NCBI GenBank assembly: GCA_002506745.1 | Contig: DAYE01000073.1 | Location: forward strand, 8,955 to 31,982 | Source of the DNA: Euryarchaeota archaeon UBA33 | Lineage (GTDB): Archaea > Thermoplasmatota > E2 > DHVEG-1 | DNA: 23,028 nucleotides | Reading direction: 5' to 3' | Shown here: positions 6,860-15,091 of the stretch, one piece after another | Layout: every line of letters starts with the position of its first letter | Position numbering within the stretch: position 1 is the stretch's first letter | Notes under the pieces: generated by a model | The model's database searches: none | What the model was told of the DNA's origin: nothing | The model's input: only the letters and a program-made list of their open reading frames with translations | Position numbers and translations under genes: made by a program

Positions 6860-7168
6860 ATGATAGAAATAACCATTGGATCGTTAGAAGAACAAATCAT
6901 TAAGTTATTGAGAACAACCTATCCGATCACAACCGTTGAAATATCACAGAAACTTCGAGTCTCACGAAGAGAAATCGAATGGATTTTACATAAATTTCAA
7001 GTCAAGGGCATCGTTAAACTCGAACCTCTCCCGGATATCACCTATGTGAGGTTATTACGAAATGATTTTCAGTTCATAGGACCGAAACAACAACGAAAAA
7101 TCATGAAACAATCCGCTGATACTAAAAAAGAGGAGAACAACAACTACGAAGGAATCATGTACTCCTAA
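6860..7168 (+). CDS. Small winged-helix protein of unknown function
   Basis: This 102-residue protein is mostly one helix-turn-helix domain. Residues about 7-60 read as helix (LEEQIIKLLRTT), turn, recognition helix (VSRREIEWILHKFQVKGIV) and a short wing ending in PDITYVRLL. A charged, low-complexity tail follows (QQRKIMKQSADTKKEENNN), probably flexible. It begins 15 bases after purF stops and is likely cotranscribed. No ribosome-binding sequence is obvious at ATG 6860. The fold suggests DNA binding, as in the many small archaeal MarR- or ArsR-like regulators, but ligand and target cannot be read. It could control purF or simply ride in the operon. It is a real gene by position, frame and protein-like composition. 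Confidence 0.75.
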   Translation: MIEITIGSLEEQIIKLLRTTYPITTVEISQKLRVSRREIEWILHKFQVKGIVKLEPLPDITYVRLLRNDFQFIGPKQQRKIMKQSADTKKEENNNYEGIMYS

Positions 7169-7261
7169 CAAATAACCAAAAGAGAAAAAAAGATAAACAG
7201 TAGACTGGTTCTGAGTATCATCCCATTCGAAAAGTGTTCTTAGGAGAGTGAAGGTGGATTG

Positions 7262-8971
7262 ATGGAGACTTCAACTGTAGAAATAAAAACAGAAACAAAT
7301 AACGCCATTCGACCGACAGGAAAACCAAAAATCGCTTATTTCTCCATGGAAATTGGAATCGATGAACATATCCCGACCTACAGCGGCGGTCTTGGGATTC
7401 TTGCAGGAGACACCTTGAAATCATGCGCAGACCTCAATGTACCGATCGTCGCAGTCACACTTGTTTCTGAAAAAGGTTATTTTTATCAAGAAATTGACAT
7501 GGATGGGAATCAGATCGAACTTCCCTATAATTTTACGATCAATGATTTCCTCAAACTACTCCCAAGTAAAACCTGTGTGAAAATCGAGGGAAGAGACGTC
7601 AACATACGTATATGGTACTATCCAGTCCAGGGTACAAGCGGGTATATCGTCCCTGTCTTTTTCCTTGACACCAATCTTGAGGAAAACTCACCATACGACC
7701 GAGAAATCACCAAGTATCTCTACGGAGGGGATAACAAATATCGTCTCGCACAGGAGATCGTCTTGGGTATCGGTGGTGTTCGGGCAATTGACGCCTTAGG
7801 ATATCGAACCATCGATAAATACCATATGAATGAAGGACACGCCGCCCTTGGCACACTTGAGCTGTATGATCAATTAAAGGACGTAGAGAAAGTCAGAAAT
7901 CAATGTGTGTTTACGACCCACACACCAGTTGCAGCAGGCCATGACCAGTTCGACTTACCATTAGCAAAATCAATGATCGGGGAACTGGTTCCAGACTCCT
8001 TACTCCATGAGTTCACCTTTGAAAATAGACTAAATATGACCAGGTTAGCTCTCTTCTTCAGTCATTATGTGAATGGTGTGGCAAAGAAACATGGAGAAGT
8101 GTCACGTTTGATGTTCCCAGGATATGCAATTGATTCGATTACCAATGGTGTACATACCCCGACATGGGTCTCTGAACCGTTCCAACGTGTGTTTGATAAA
8201 TACCTCCCAGGCTGGCGTTCTGACCCCTACATACTTCGGGGAACGTTTGGTATCGATAAAGCAGAGATATGGTCAGCACATATGGAAGCAAAAAAGAAAC
8301 TTATTGATTTTGTGAATAACAGGTATAATGTAGGAATGAACTATGATCATTTTACCATCGGGTTTGCCAGGAGACAGACTGCCTATAAAAGACCAGAGTT
8401 ATTAATCTCTGATGCAGAAAAACTCATGTCTATCGCGGAAAAAGCAGGACCAATTCAAATTATTTACGCAGGGAAAGCACATCCAAAAGATGGTTCAGGA
8501 AAAGAAACGATAAAAAGGATTTTTTCAGCGATGAAAAACATCCGAGGAAATGTAAAAATGGCGTATATACATAACTATGATATGGCAATAGGGAAACTCA
8601 TGACCGCAGGGGTTGATGTTTGGTTGAACACCCCGCGACGACCTCAGGAAGCCTCAGGAACCTCAGGCATGAAAGCAGCACATAACGGCGTGCCTCAGTT
8701 TAGCACCCTTGATGGTTGGTGGATTGAAGGCCGTGTAGAAAACATTACAGGGTGGGCAATCGGGACAAGAAAATCAAACGAGCGGGAATCTGATGATGAT
8801 AACGACAGGAATGATCTCTACAATAAACTTGAGACATGGATCATACCGAAATTCTACAACGATCGAGATAACTGGATACGAACAATGAGAAGCTGTATTG
8901 CGATTAATGCTTCGTTCTTCAATACCAATCGTATGATCGAGCAGTATGTGTTAAACGCCTACTTCATTTAA
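7262..8971 (+). CDS. glgP: Alpha-glucan (glycogen/maltodextrin) phosphorylase, short form
   Basis: This GT35, PLP-dependent phosphorylase releases glucose 1-phosphate from alpha-1,4-glucan ends. I use ATG 7262, not the TTG immediately before it, because AGGTGG at 7252-7257 is then well spaced as a ribosome-binding site. The product of 569 aa is the short archaeal/bacterial type, far below the 800+ of classical GlgP. Key blocks are YFSMEIGI (26-33), YSGGLGILAGDTLKS (40-54), YHMNEGHAALG (187-197), TTHTPVAAGHDQFD (218-231), TNGVHTPTWVS (294-304) and GFARRQTAYKR (367-377). The PLP-site region is EASGTSGMKAAHNG with the cofactor lysine at about K471, followed by LDGWWIEG. The 3' end overlaps the convergent debranching-enzyme gene by 21 bp. 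Together they would fully degrade a branched glucan. No clear TATA box was found in the 93-bp gap before it. Confidence 0.95.
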   Translation: METSTVEIKTETNNAIRPTGKPKIAYFSMEIGIDEHIPTYSGGLGILAGDTLKSCADLNVPIVAVTLVSEKGYFYQEIDMDGNQIELPYNFTINDFLKLLPSKTCVKIEGRDVNIRIWYYPVQGTSGYIVPVFFLDTNLEENSPYDREITKYLYGGDNKYRLAQEIVLGIGGVRAIDALGYRTIDKYHMNEGHAALGTLELYDQLKDVEKVRNQCVFTTHTPVAAGHDQFDLPLAKSMIGELVPDSLLHEFTFENRLNMTRLALFFSHYVNGVAKKHGEVSRLMFPGYAIDSITNGVHTPTWVSEPFQRVFDKYLPGWRSDPYILRGTFGIDKAEIWSAHMEAKKKLIDFVNNRYNVGMNYDHFTIGFARRQTAYKRPELLISDAEKLMSIAEKAGPIQIIYAGKAHPKDGSGKETIKRIFSAMKNIRGNVKMAYIHNYDMAIGKLMTAGVDVWLNTPRRPQEASGTSGMKAAHNGVPQFSTLDGWWIEGRVENITGWAIGTRKSNERESDDDNDRNDLYNKLETWIIPKFYNDRDNWIRTMRSCIAINASFFNTNRMIEQYVLNAYFI

Positions 8972-10813
8972 TACGAGAGACTCGTATCGTGGTGTGATAT
9001 TCTCAATATCTTCTACCCAGGTACGGAGTATTTCTGCAACACTCCATGCTTGTGTGATGCAACCATGAGGCGCATATGGAGGATCCCCATCAAAGATTTC
9101 ATAAATAGAACCATCCCAAGAATCTCCATAGACGTCTAGCATCGGTTGTAAGAAATTATGAAACGCGTACTGTCTCTGTGCAGGGTCATGGTCATGTACT
9201 TTTACATATGCCTTAATGAACGGTCCCAGCAACCATGGCCATACGGTTCCGTTATGATAGGCAAAATCTCTATGATGATTCCCGAGATAGGTGCCTTTAT
9301 AGCGAGAATCCTGAGGAGAGATAGTCCGTAACCCGAAGATTGTCACCAATGATTTCTGTAATTCAGCAACAATAGATTTCTGCATTTGTTTTTCAATCAT
9401 GGAAAAATCAAGGGACACAAGGAAAATTTGATTCGGTCGCATCGAAAGATCTTTGGTGTCAATCACATCATAAGGGTGAATATACTGACGTCTGAAACTC
9501 TCCTTGACTTTGTCTGCTAACGCACTATACTGATTCTCCTTGCCTAAGAGAGAGGAAAGGGCGCTCATGATTCGTAACGCGTTATACCATAATGCTTGGA
9601 TCTCCACTGCCTTCTTTGACCGTGGAGTTATGTAAGAATCCCCGATTTTGACGTCCATCCAGGTGAGACCCGCACCATGGCTGATAAGAAAATCATTATC
9701 CATGTGGATACCAAAATCTGTACCATTCTTGTATCGTTCGATGATAGATTGCAGGATCGGCCAGAGTTTCTCAACGAGGTGTAAATCATTGGTGTATTTG
9801 AGGTATTGATAGATACGGTCGATATACCAAAGCGATGCATCAACCGTGTTGTACACTGGTTGAGAATCACGCTCCGCAAACACATTAGGGATCAATCCAT
9901 TCTTGCAGTATTTCCCATAGTTATCAATGATTTGCTTTGCGTCATCAAATCGTTTTGTCACCAAGGTGATCCCTGGAAGAGCAATCAGAGTATCACGCCC
10001 CCAGTCGCTGAACCAATGATATCCGGCGACAATGGATTTTCCAGCACCTTTTTTTACGACAAATGTATCAGCGGATAACACAAGTTTATCACATGCGTGC
10101 GGCAGCATTCCTTGCGTCAGTAATCGTTGTTTCCGCTGGATCTCCCGATCATAGATATTTGATGGGTCATCCCACGGTTCATCTTCTATGGTGAACATCA
10201 GATAATATTCAGAGGATTGTTTGAGCGGCATCTGAAATTCACCGACATGAAAATTATGATCTCTCCAAGAATCGTTTCGTTCTTTATCTTTTCTATAGAA
10301 AAACTCTTCCCAGAACCCATCAGGCAGATAACAGGAATTTTTCAGCAGTATTTTCAGTTTCTTGTGGATATTGTCAAGGGTGACGATTACCCCTTGATCG
10401 ATTACGTTCTGAGAAAATGAAGCAGACCCTGGCGAGGTCATATCGTAGAAATGCCGGGAATTGACCACAGGAATGTGAGAAAGAACCAGTGGTTTATGCG
10501 TATCAACCGTGTATTTGACAACGGAAGTGTTTTTTTCATAATCCATGAAGAAGGTTTTTTTCAGATGCACCCCTTCGATGTTATAGACAAGGGAAGGAAA
10601 ATAATCGAAGACGAATTTACATTTGTGACCCTTCAGAGGATAGACTTGGTCCTTGATCTGTATCCTATCGATAACATTGGAGACGAACATCCATCGTTTG
10701 GTAGGTGGTTCCAGACTTGCAACGAGCAATCCATGGAATTTACTTGTGGCTTCACCAGAATGTGTTAAGGATGCATAGCTTCCCAGTCCATTTGTCACAA
10801 TCCATTCTCTCAT
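8951..10813 (-). CDS. Glycogen debranching enzyme (amylo-alpha-1,6-glucosidase, GH133 type)
   Basis: This 620-residue protein has the two-domain archaeal/bacterial GDE layout. The N-terminal beta-rich domain is about 1-210 (WIVTNGLGSYASLTHSGE at the start, KFHGLLVAS 25-33). The C-terminal (alpha/alpha)6 barrel is about 245-605. Barrel motifs are GYHWFSDWGRDTLIALPG (264-281), NTVDASLWYIDRIYQY (322-337), GLTWMDVKIGDSYITPR (382-398), VEIQALWYNAL (403-413), AYHNGTVWPWLLGP (518-531) and FDGDPPYAPHGCITQAW (574-590). The last is typical of GH133 and close relatives. It hydrolyses the alpha-1,6 branch stub. ATG 10813 is preceded by TAGGAGTT at good spacing. It is the last gene of a four-gene minus-strand operon, 45 bp after the glycogen synthase, and its 3' end overlaps glgP. 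It should work with GlgP in glycogen breakdown in the cytosol. Confidence 0.94.
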   Translation of the reverse strand: MREWIVTNGLGSYASLTHSGEATSKFHGLLVASLEPPTKRWMFVSNVIDRIQIKDQVYPLKGHKCKFVFDYFPSLVYNIEGVHLKKTFFMDYEKNTSVVKYTVDTHKPLVLSHIPVVNSRHFYDMTSPGSASFSQNVIDQGVIVTLDNIHKKLKILLKNSCYLPDGFWEEFFYRKDKERNDSWRDHNFHVGEFQMPLKQSSEYYLMFTIEDEPWDDPSNIYDREIQRKQRLLTQGMLPHACDKLVLSADTFVVKKGAGKSIVAGYHWFSDWGRDTLIALPGITLVTKRFDDAKQIIDNYGKYCKNGLIPNVFAERDSQPVYNTVDASLWYIDRIYQYLKYTNDLHLVEKLWPILQSIIERYKNGTDFGIHMDNDFLISHGAGLTWMDVKIGDSYITPRSKKAVEIQALWYNALRIMSALSSLLGKENQYSALADKVKESFRRQYIHPYDVIDTKDLSMRPNQIFLVSLDFSMIEKQMQKSIVAELQKSLVTIFGLRTISPQDSRYKGTYLGNHHRDFAYHNGTVWPWLLGPFIKAYVKVHDHDPAQRQYAFHNFLQPMLDVYGDSWDGSIYEIFDGDPPYAPHGCITQAWSVAEILRTWVEDIENITPRYESLVLNEVGV

Positions 10814-10858
10814 AAGTAACTCCTAACCAAAATGTGTATATGATAGCGTTGAAAAAAC

Positions 10859-12103
10859 TTATCGCAAGAATTCTTTGTAAATGGCAACAGTCCGCTTTGT
10901 CACAGCATCCCAACTGAATTCATCTAAGACTCGTTGCCGACCGTTTTGTCCCCATTGCAGGCCTTTGTCTTGTGATTGCAGAACCTGGATGACCCCCCAG
11001 GCGATATCCTTTGGTTCAAACGGGTTGACATGGATACCGCATTGTTTCTCACCAGAGGGAATCACCTGCTCTCGCATCCCATTGGTTCCTCTGGCTCCGA
11101 CGACCGTTGGTTTTGCCATGGACAACGCTTCTGTACAGACAATCCCAAATGGTTCGTACAGCGAGGGGAGAACCACGACATCAGCAGCGGCATAGTGACG
11201 GATTCTTTCTTCTTCACTGACAAACTCTGCTCTCATGATGACCTTGTCATGGATCCCTAATTCATCTGCGATAGATCGGAGCTCATGTTCCATATCACCG
11301 ATTCCAAGGATGAGTAATTTTGTGTTGGGGAAATCTTTGAGGACAAGGGGTAATGCTCGTACCAGTTTATCAATTCCTTTCACAGGCACCAGACGACCGA
11401 TGAAAAACAACAATGTTTCGTGATCTTGTACACCATAGCTTCGTCGTAACGCGAGTCGGTCTTCGTTCGACACTCGTGCAGGATCGTATTTTGCTGGATC
11501 GACTCCGTTCCAACAGGGGCGGATTTTTTCTTGTGGGAAACCAAGTTTCAGAAGCTCGTCTGCCATGGCATTGGAGACCGTGATGACACAATCGGCTATT
11601 TGGCCTCCTTCATATTCAATATCCTTTATCGTATGAGATCCTCTTCCAATCGATCGTCCTACCTCTGTAGAATGCACATGGAAAATTAAGGGGATGTTCA
11701 GTTCTTTTTTTGCGACCATCCCTGCCATGATCCCAAGCCAGTCGTGTGCATCGATGATATCAAATGTACGTCCATTTTTGCGAACAAGTTCGTTCACCAG
11801 CTTTGACGTAGACATGATATTGTAGCTGAGGACATCAGCAAAAAATGAAAAATAAGGCCCCCAGGAGCGGAGCTCATGGTCCGCACAGAGGTAAAACGGT
11901 TTGCTCATATCAAGTGTTTTTGGTCGATACACATCGACGCCGTTGATCTGATCAGAGGTAGGAAGCATATTCTGTTGATTAAGGGTAAAAACCGTCACAT
12001 CATGGTCTAATTCTACCTGTTTTTTCGAAATCTCCGTCGCAAATGTGCCAAGTCCACCATGGATAACTGGGGGATACTCCCACGAAAAATGCACAATCTT
12101 CAT
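10859..12103 (-). CDS. Glycogen synthase-like glycosyltransferase (GT4/GT5, GT-B fold)
   Basis: This 414-residue GT-B enzyme has the glycogen-synthase-like N-terminus WEYPPVIHGGLGTFATE (8-24), where the GGLG loop binds the sugar nucleotide phosphate. Further blocks are IDAHDWLGIMAG (117-128), HVHSTEVGRS (142-151), FIGRLVPVKGIDKLV (234-248) and the retaining E-x7-E motif at E317/E325 (EPFGIVCTEALS). It most likely extends alpha-1,4-glucan from UDP- or ADP-glucose; the donor cannot be read. It begins 16 bases after the GH57 stop, and the GGTGAGGAG that spans that stop codon is a plausible ribosome-binding site. The debranching enzyme follows 45 bp later. To my recollection, the methanogen glycogen cluster around MJ1606-MJ1611 has the same pairing of GT-B enzymes and GH57. 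Other GT4 substrates remain possible, but the operon context argues strongly for glucan. Confidence 0.86.
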   Translation of the reverse strand: MKIVHFSWEYPPVIHGGLGTFATEISKKQVELDHDVTVFTLNQQNMLPTSDQINGVDVYRPKTLDMSKPFYLCADHELRSWGPYFSFFADVLSYNIMSTSKLVNELVRKNGRTFDIIDAHDWLGIMAGMVAKKELNIPLIFHVHSTEVGRSIGRGSHTIKDIEYEGGQIADCVITVSNAMADELLKLGFPQEKIRPCWNGVDPAKYDPARVSNEDRLALRRSYGVQDHETLLFFIGRLVPVKGIDKLVRALPLVLKDFPNTKLLILGIGDMEHELRSIADELGIHDKVIMRAEFVSEEERIRHYAAADVVVLPSLYEPFGIVCTEALSMAKPTVVGARGTNGMREQVIPSGEKQCGIHVNPFEPKDIAWGVIQVLQSQDKGLQWGQNGRQRVLDEFSWDAVTKRTVAIYKEFLR

Positions 12104-12119
12104 GGAATGTTTTGTCTCC

Positions 12120-13310
12120 TCACCGTTTTTCTGCTTTTTCCTTTAGGTCTTGCAGGATGTTCATGTAATTAATAAACCCATCGTACGGGATGTCATACGG
12201 ACTGAAATACGCATGGACGGTCCCATCCTCAAAACCTTTAGTTGAGATATAATACAAGTGATCTGATGTCTGGAGTAACCTCCAGATGTATAAGAGATCT
12301 CGATCTCCTTTTCGTTTCAGTTTCTGTCCGATGTATTTGAGTTCGTTGAAGCAAGCGATCTGCATGTTGTTCCCCAGCCAGGTAGAAACATTTCTGTCTT
12401 CATCCGCCCAGGAGATCGCCCAGGGGGAGTCGACATCCCCGACCGCATTGTATCGTTCGACTGCCTCGCTTACTGTAGCAAAATCAAGGGAATCGTGTTT
12501 CAGTACCTCACCAGGGAGATGTTTGAGGAACTCAAAAATCCCTGTTTCTATCCATTGATGTTCCCCGAAGGTCTCATAATCCATGAAAAGGTTAATGACA
12601 TCTCCATATGAGTTGGACATCCAGTTTGCATATTTATCTGCGGTAAGAGGAAATCCTGGCCAGTTCCGAGCTGAGAACCGAAATCCGACATCATCGCTGA
12701 GTTTATAGTTACGCAGCAGGACTTTCAGGTTCGCATTGGCGGATTTATATACGAAGTTCGGCGAGCGCCATCCCAGGATTTTCTCTGCCCCCTCCGTAAG
12801 AATGCCTTTATACCCAAGGTCAGCGATTTTTCGTGCGATCCTATTATCGTAGATGGCCTCCGTATTACGGAACACTTTTGGTTTATAATTGAAGATCCGT
12901 CGTATCATCTGCCGATGCATCTTTATTTGCTCTTCGAACTCATCAAGCTCGTCATACAACCCTGAGAGAGAATGAAAATAGGTTTCATCAATAAGGTCGA
13001 CAGCGCCGGTCTTGAAGAGTTCCTTAAAACTATCTAGGAGCTCAGGTAGATAATTCTCACAGTATTCAACAAACGTTCCAGTCAAGCTATAAGAGATTCG
13101 AAATTTCCCATCGTACTTTCGGATCAATTCAAGTAACAGATTATTCGCAGGGAGATAACATTTGTTCGCGACCTTTTCAAAAATCTTTTGGTTGAGGTGT
13201 TTATCAAAATACGTAGAATGAATATCTTTTGTATTGCCGATATTGAACACAGAAAAATGATTTAATCTAAATGGTTGGTGCACCTCAAAGTAGAAACAAA
13301 TGGATGGCAT
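12120..13310 (-). CDS. GH57 family glycoside hydrolase (alpha-amylase type)
   Basis: This 396-residue protein spans the GH57 (beta/alpha)7 catalytic domain. Motif 1 is YFEVHQPFRL (7-16) with the HQP signature. Motif 3 is VFRNTEAIYDN with the likely nucleophile E151. Motif 4 is LFMDYETFGEHQW with the likely acid/base D244. The C-terminal helical motif is QTSDHLYYIS (347-356). The short length and YFEVHQP start resemble the MJ1611-type alpha-amylases more than the 520+ residue GH57 branching enzymes, so I call amylase or 4-alpha-glucanotransferase rather than branching. No signal peptide is present, so it acts in the cytosol, presumably on glycogen or maltodextrins. Only one base separates its ATG from the stop of the upstream GT4 gene (TAA T ATG), implying translational coupling. 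The family is certain; the exact activity is not. Confidence 0.88.
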   Translation of the reverse strand: MPSICFYFEVHQPFRLNHFSVFNIGNTKDIHSTYFDKHLNQKIFEKVANKCYLPANNLLLELIRKYDGKFRISYSLTGTFVEYCENYLPELLDSFKELFKTGAVDLIDETYFHSLSGLYDELDEFEEQIKMHRQMIRRIFNYKPKVFRNTEAIYDNRIARKIADLGYKGILTEGAEKILGWRSPNFVYKSANANLKVLLRNYKLSDDVGFRFSARNWPGFPLTADKYANWMSNSYGDVINLFMDYETFGEHQWIETGIFEFLKHLPGEVLKHDSLDFATVSEAVERYNAVGDVDSPWAISWADEDRNVSTWLGNNMQIACFNELKYIGQKLKRKGDRDLLYIWRLLQTSDHLYYISTKGFEDGTVHAYFSPYDIPYDGFINYMNILQDLKEKAEKR

Positions 13311-13311
13311 A

Positions 13312-14421
13312 TTAGACTAAACCCCTGTAGACCTGAAGCGTTCGTTCTGCAACACGGTCCCAGGTAAATAATTGAATCTCCCTTTTTGAACTTTGCGTCA
13401 TCGTGTCACGCAATGAATCATAGCGTAACAGTGCGATAATTTTGTTTGCCATCTCATCAGTATCCCAGAAATCCACCTTGAAACAATTCTTCAGTACCTC
13501 CGAGACACCAGCGCTTTTTGACACAATTGTTGGCGTCCCTGCGGAGATCGCTTCAAGGGCCGTAATCCCAAATGGTTCACTGACCGATGGCATAACATAG
13601 ATGCTTGAGATTTTGTAGATATGTTTGACTTCCTCTTCCGTGAGTTTACCTGTAAAAATGACTTTATTTGAGATACCCAGATGAACAGCCTGTTCAATCA
13701 AACGAGGGAGCAGATCCCCAATTCCTGCAATCACGAATCGAGCATCCTCATATTCTAAGACTTTTTTTGCTGTTTTTAGGAAAAACTCTGGGCCCTTTTG
13801 AATCGTGAGCCTCCCAAGGAACAGGATAAGATTTCGTTTCTCTCCTTCACCTATCGGATAAACGGCGTTGTGCACCACAGTGATTTTATCTGGATGAATC
13901 CCGTATTTCTCGACGATCACCCGTTTAGTGAACTCACTGACTGCGATGATACGATCAGCTTTTTGCATCCCTTCTCGTTCAATATCGATGAACCATTGGT
14001 TCGGATAAATCCATCCAGACCGGTCATACTCAGTCGAGTGAATAGTCAAAACCAAAGGGATGCCTAATTTTTCTTTCACTGCTATTGCTGCTTTCATGGT
14101 AAGCCAATCATGACAGTGGATGACATCGTATTTTCCTTTTATCCGTTTGACTAACAGATCATTATATCGATACACCGCATCAAAGAATTTCCCACCAATT
14201 TCTTTGTCATCAGGCCGGTCGTAGGGATAGACCTCTGATTCACCGACTTCGATGATATTGATATTCTTGTTATCACTCTTGATCTTTTGTCGAAGCTTCG
14301 GCATATAGAAGTCTATATGAACATTTTTATCGGCAAGACCATGGGTCAACCCATAGCAGTGGGTACCTAAACCGCCCACTTTGAATGGTGGGTATTCCCA
14401 GCCGATCATTGCAATTTTCAT
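13312..14421 (-). CDS. GT4 family glycosyltransferase, glycogen-cluster paralogue
   Basis: This 369-residue GT-B protein is encoded first in the minus-strand glycogen operon. I start at ATG 14421 (MKIAMIGWEYPPFKVGGLG) and not at the TTG 18 bases upstream, because the former is the conserved family start and GGTGAGG lies nine bases ahead of it. Motifs are GGLG (16-19), IHCHDWLTMKAA (101-112), TIHSTEYDRSG (127-137), FLGRLTIQKGPEFF (201-214) and E-x7-E at E282/E290 (EPFGITALEA). It is clearly related to the other GT-B gene of the operon (same WEYPP...GGLGT, HDWL and HSTE blocks) but shorter and diverged, so the operon carries two paralogues. One may elongate and the other may initiate, or use a different donor or acceptor; the sequence does not decide. 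The stop is one base from the GH57 start. Confidence 0.85.
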   Translation of the reverse strand: MKIAMIGWEYPPFKVGGLGTHCYGLTHGLADKNVHIDFYMPKLRQKIKSDNKNINIIEVGESEVYPYDRPDDKEIGGKFFDAVYRYNDLLVKRIKGKYDVIHCHDWLTMKAAIAVKEKLGIPLVLTIHSTEYDRSGWIYPNQWFIDIEREGMQKADRIIAVSEFTKRVIVEKYGIHPDKITVVHNAVYPIGEGEKRNLILFLGRLTIQKGPEFFLKTAKKVLEYEDARFVIAGIGDLLPRLIEQAVHLGISNKVIFTGKLTEEEVKHIYKISSIYVMPSVSEPFGITALEAISAGTPTIVSKSAGVSEVLKNCFKVDFWDTDEMANKIIALLRYDSLRDTMTQSSKREIQLFTWDRVAERTLQVYRGLV

Positions 14422-14646
14422 TCCTCTTATCCTCACCAAATAACACTAGTTGTGTTTCCTGATAATTTCTACTCCCAAATACCTTTTCGCACTCCTCGAG
14501 AGCGTACGGTAATTGAACTGTTTTTTCGTTGATACGTGATTTTTAACCGTAAAACCTACCTCATTGTTATAAGCTTTTCGTTTTTATCGGTGTTCTTTTT
14601 TTTCTTAAACGTCACGAAGAATCTTCCTCCGAAGTCAAAAATGACT

Positions 14647-14656
14647 TATATATTTA
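14647..14656 (-). promoter_or_regulatory. TATA-like box, possible distal promoter of the glycogen operon
   Basis: The minus strand reads GATAAATATATAAGTC, a strong TATA-type element. If used leftward it would start transcription near 14624 and give the GT4-GH57-GT-GDE operon a leader of about 200 nt. The element is nearly symmetrical and could also work rightward. A weaker box closer to the operon start cannot be excluded. Confidence 0.35.
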
Positions 14657-14792
14657 TCGTCTGTGAATGTTATGCTTTGGCAGGATATAATAGTATCTGT
14701 AGAACACTGAAAAAAAACAATGAAAAACATGCAAAGAATTCTAAAAAAATACATAATTCGACGTAGTATGAATCATAATTATATGTTGTCGC

Positions 14793-14836
14793 TGTCACCC
14801 AACACAACAAAATACAATGCGTTGGGTGTGGTGACA
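14793..14836. repeat. Inverted repeat with two alternative stems
   Basis: CACCCAAC (14796-14803) is exactly complementary to GTTGGGTG (14821-14828) around a 17-base loop. Alternatively TGTCACC (14793-14799) pairs with GGTGACA (14830-14836). The two stems share bases on the left arm and are mutually exclusive in part. This GC-rich block stands out from its A/T-rich surroundings and could be an RNA structure or an operator. Confidence 0.4.
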
Positions 14837-15046
14837 CAGTATCCTCCACAGTAAGCAGCAGCGGGAGAATCCTGCAGCGCTTCTCGCGACAGTTTTATGA
14901 TATCGTGGTTATCCTCTATTTCATCTCTTGACTTTACGTCTGCTTGATCAAAGAGGGACCCTAATCGATATCAATTGTCACCTTGAACTTGCTTCTCCAA
15001 TCATGTCATCATGGAGATCTTCGTATCAAGGATAACAAAACATACC

Positions 15047-15091
15047 ACTATCGATTAATTAAGGTTTCGCTCCCTGGTTTTTATCGATAGT
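15047..15091 (-). terminator. 9-bp inverted repeat spanning the pyrF stop codon
   Basis: ACTATCGAT (15047-15055) and ATCGATAGT (15083-15091) are perfect inverted copies. The right arm contains the last codons and stop of pyrF on the minus strand. The loop is 27 bases. It may be a 3'-end stem-loop, though no long T-tract follows on the minus strand. A protein-binding site is also possible. Confidence 0.35.

Larger units (their letters stand above)
14422..15080. other. 659-bp intergenic region between the glycogen operon and pyrF
   Basis: No convincing gene is visible. Both flanking genes run on the minus strand, so the region must hold the glycogen-operon promoter and the pyrF 3' end. It contains a strong A/T box near 14647-14656, a T/A-rich stretch on the plus strand at 14560-14610, a GC-richer inverted repeat at 14793-14836 and a 9-bp inverted repeat around the pyrF stop. 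A plus-strand frame of 76 codons starting at GTG 14536 has no ribosome-binding site and looks like an artefact of T-rich DNA. A 19-residue minus-strand frame (14556-14615, GTG start behind GGAGG) could be a leader peptide, but this is weak. Confidence 0.55.

Noticed and set aside
12120..13310. GH57 gene as a glycogen branching enzyme
   Set aside because: GH57 branching enzymes are longer (over 500 residues) with an extended C-terminal helical domain. The YFEVHQPFRL start and 396-residue length fit the short amylase type. Kept only as an open possibility in the findings.
14422..14439. TTG-initiated extension (MVRIRG) of the first GT4 gene
   Set aside because: The family start is MKIAMIGWEYPP, and the GGTGAGG inside the extension serves as the ribosome-binding site for ATG 14421.
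14536..14766. Plus-strand 76-codon frame with a hydrophobic N-terminus (GTG start)
   Set aside because: It lies in T-rich intergenic DNA and has no ribosome-binding site or TATA box at suitable spacing. The hydrophobic stretch is explained by poly-T runs, and no family resemblance is visible.
14793..14836. Hairpin as part of a tRNA or CRISPR repeat
   Set aside because: No cloverleaf arms, anticodon loop or acceptor stem can be drawn, and the element occurs only once in the window.
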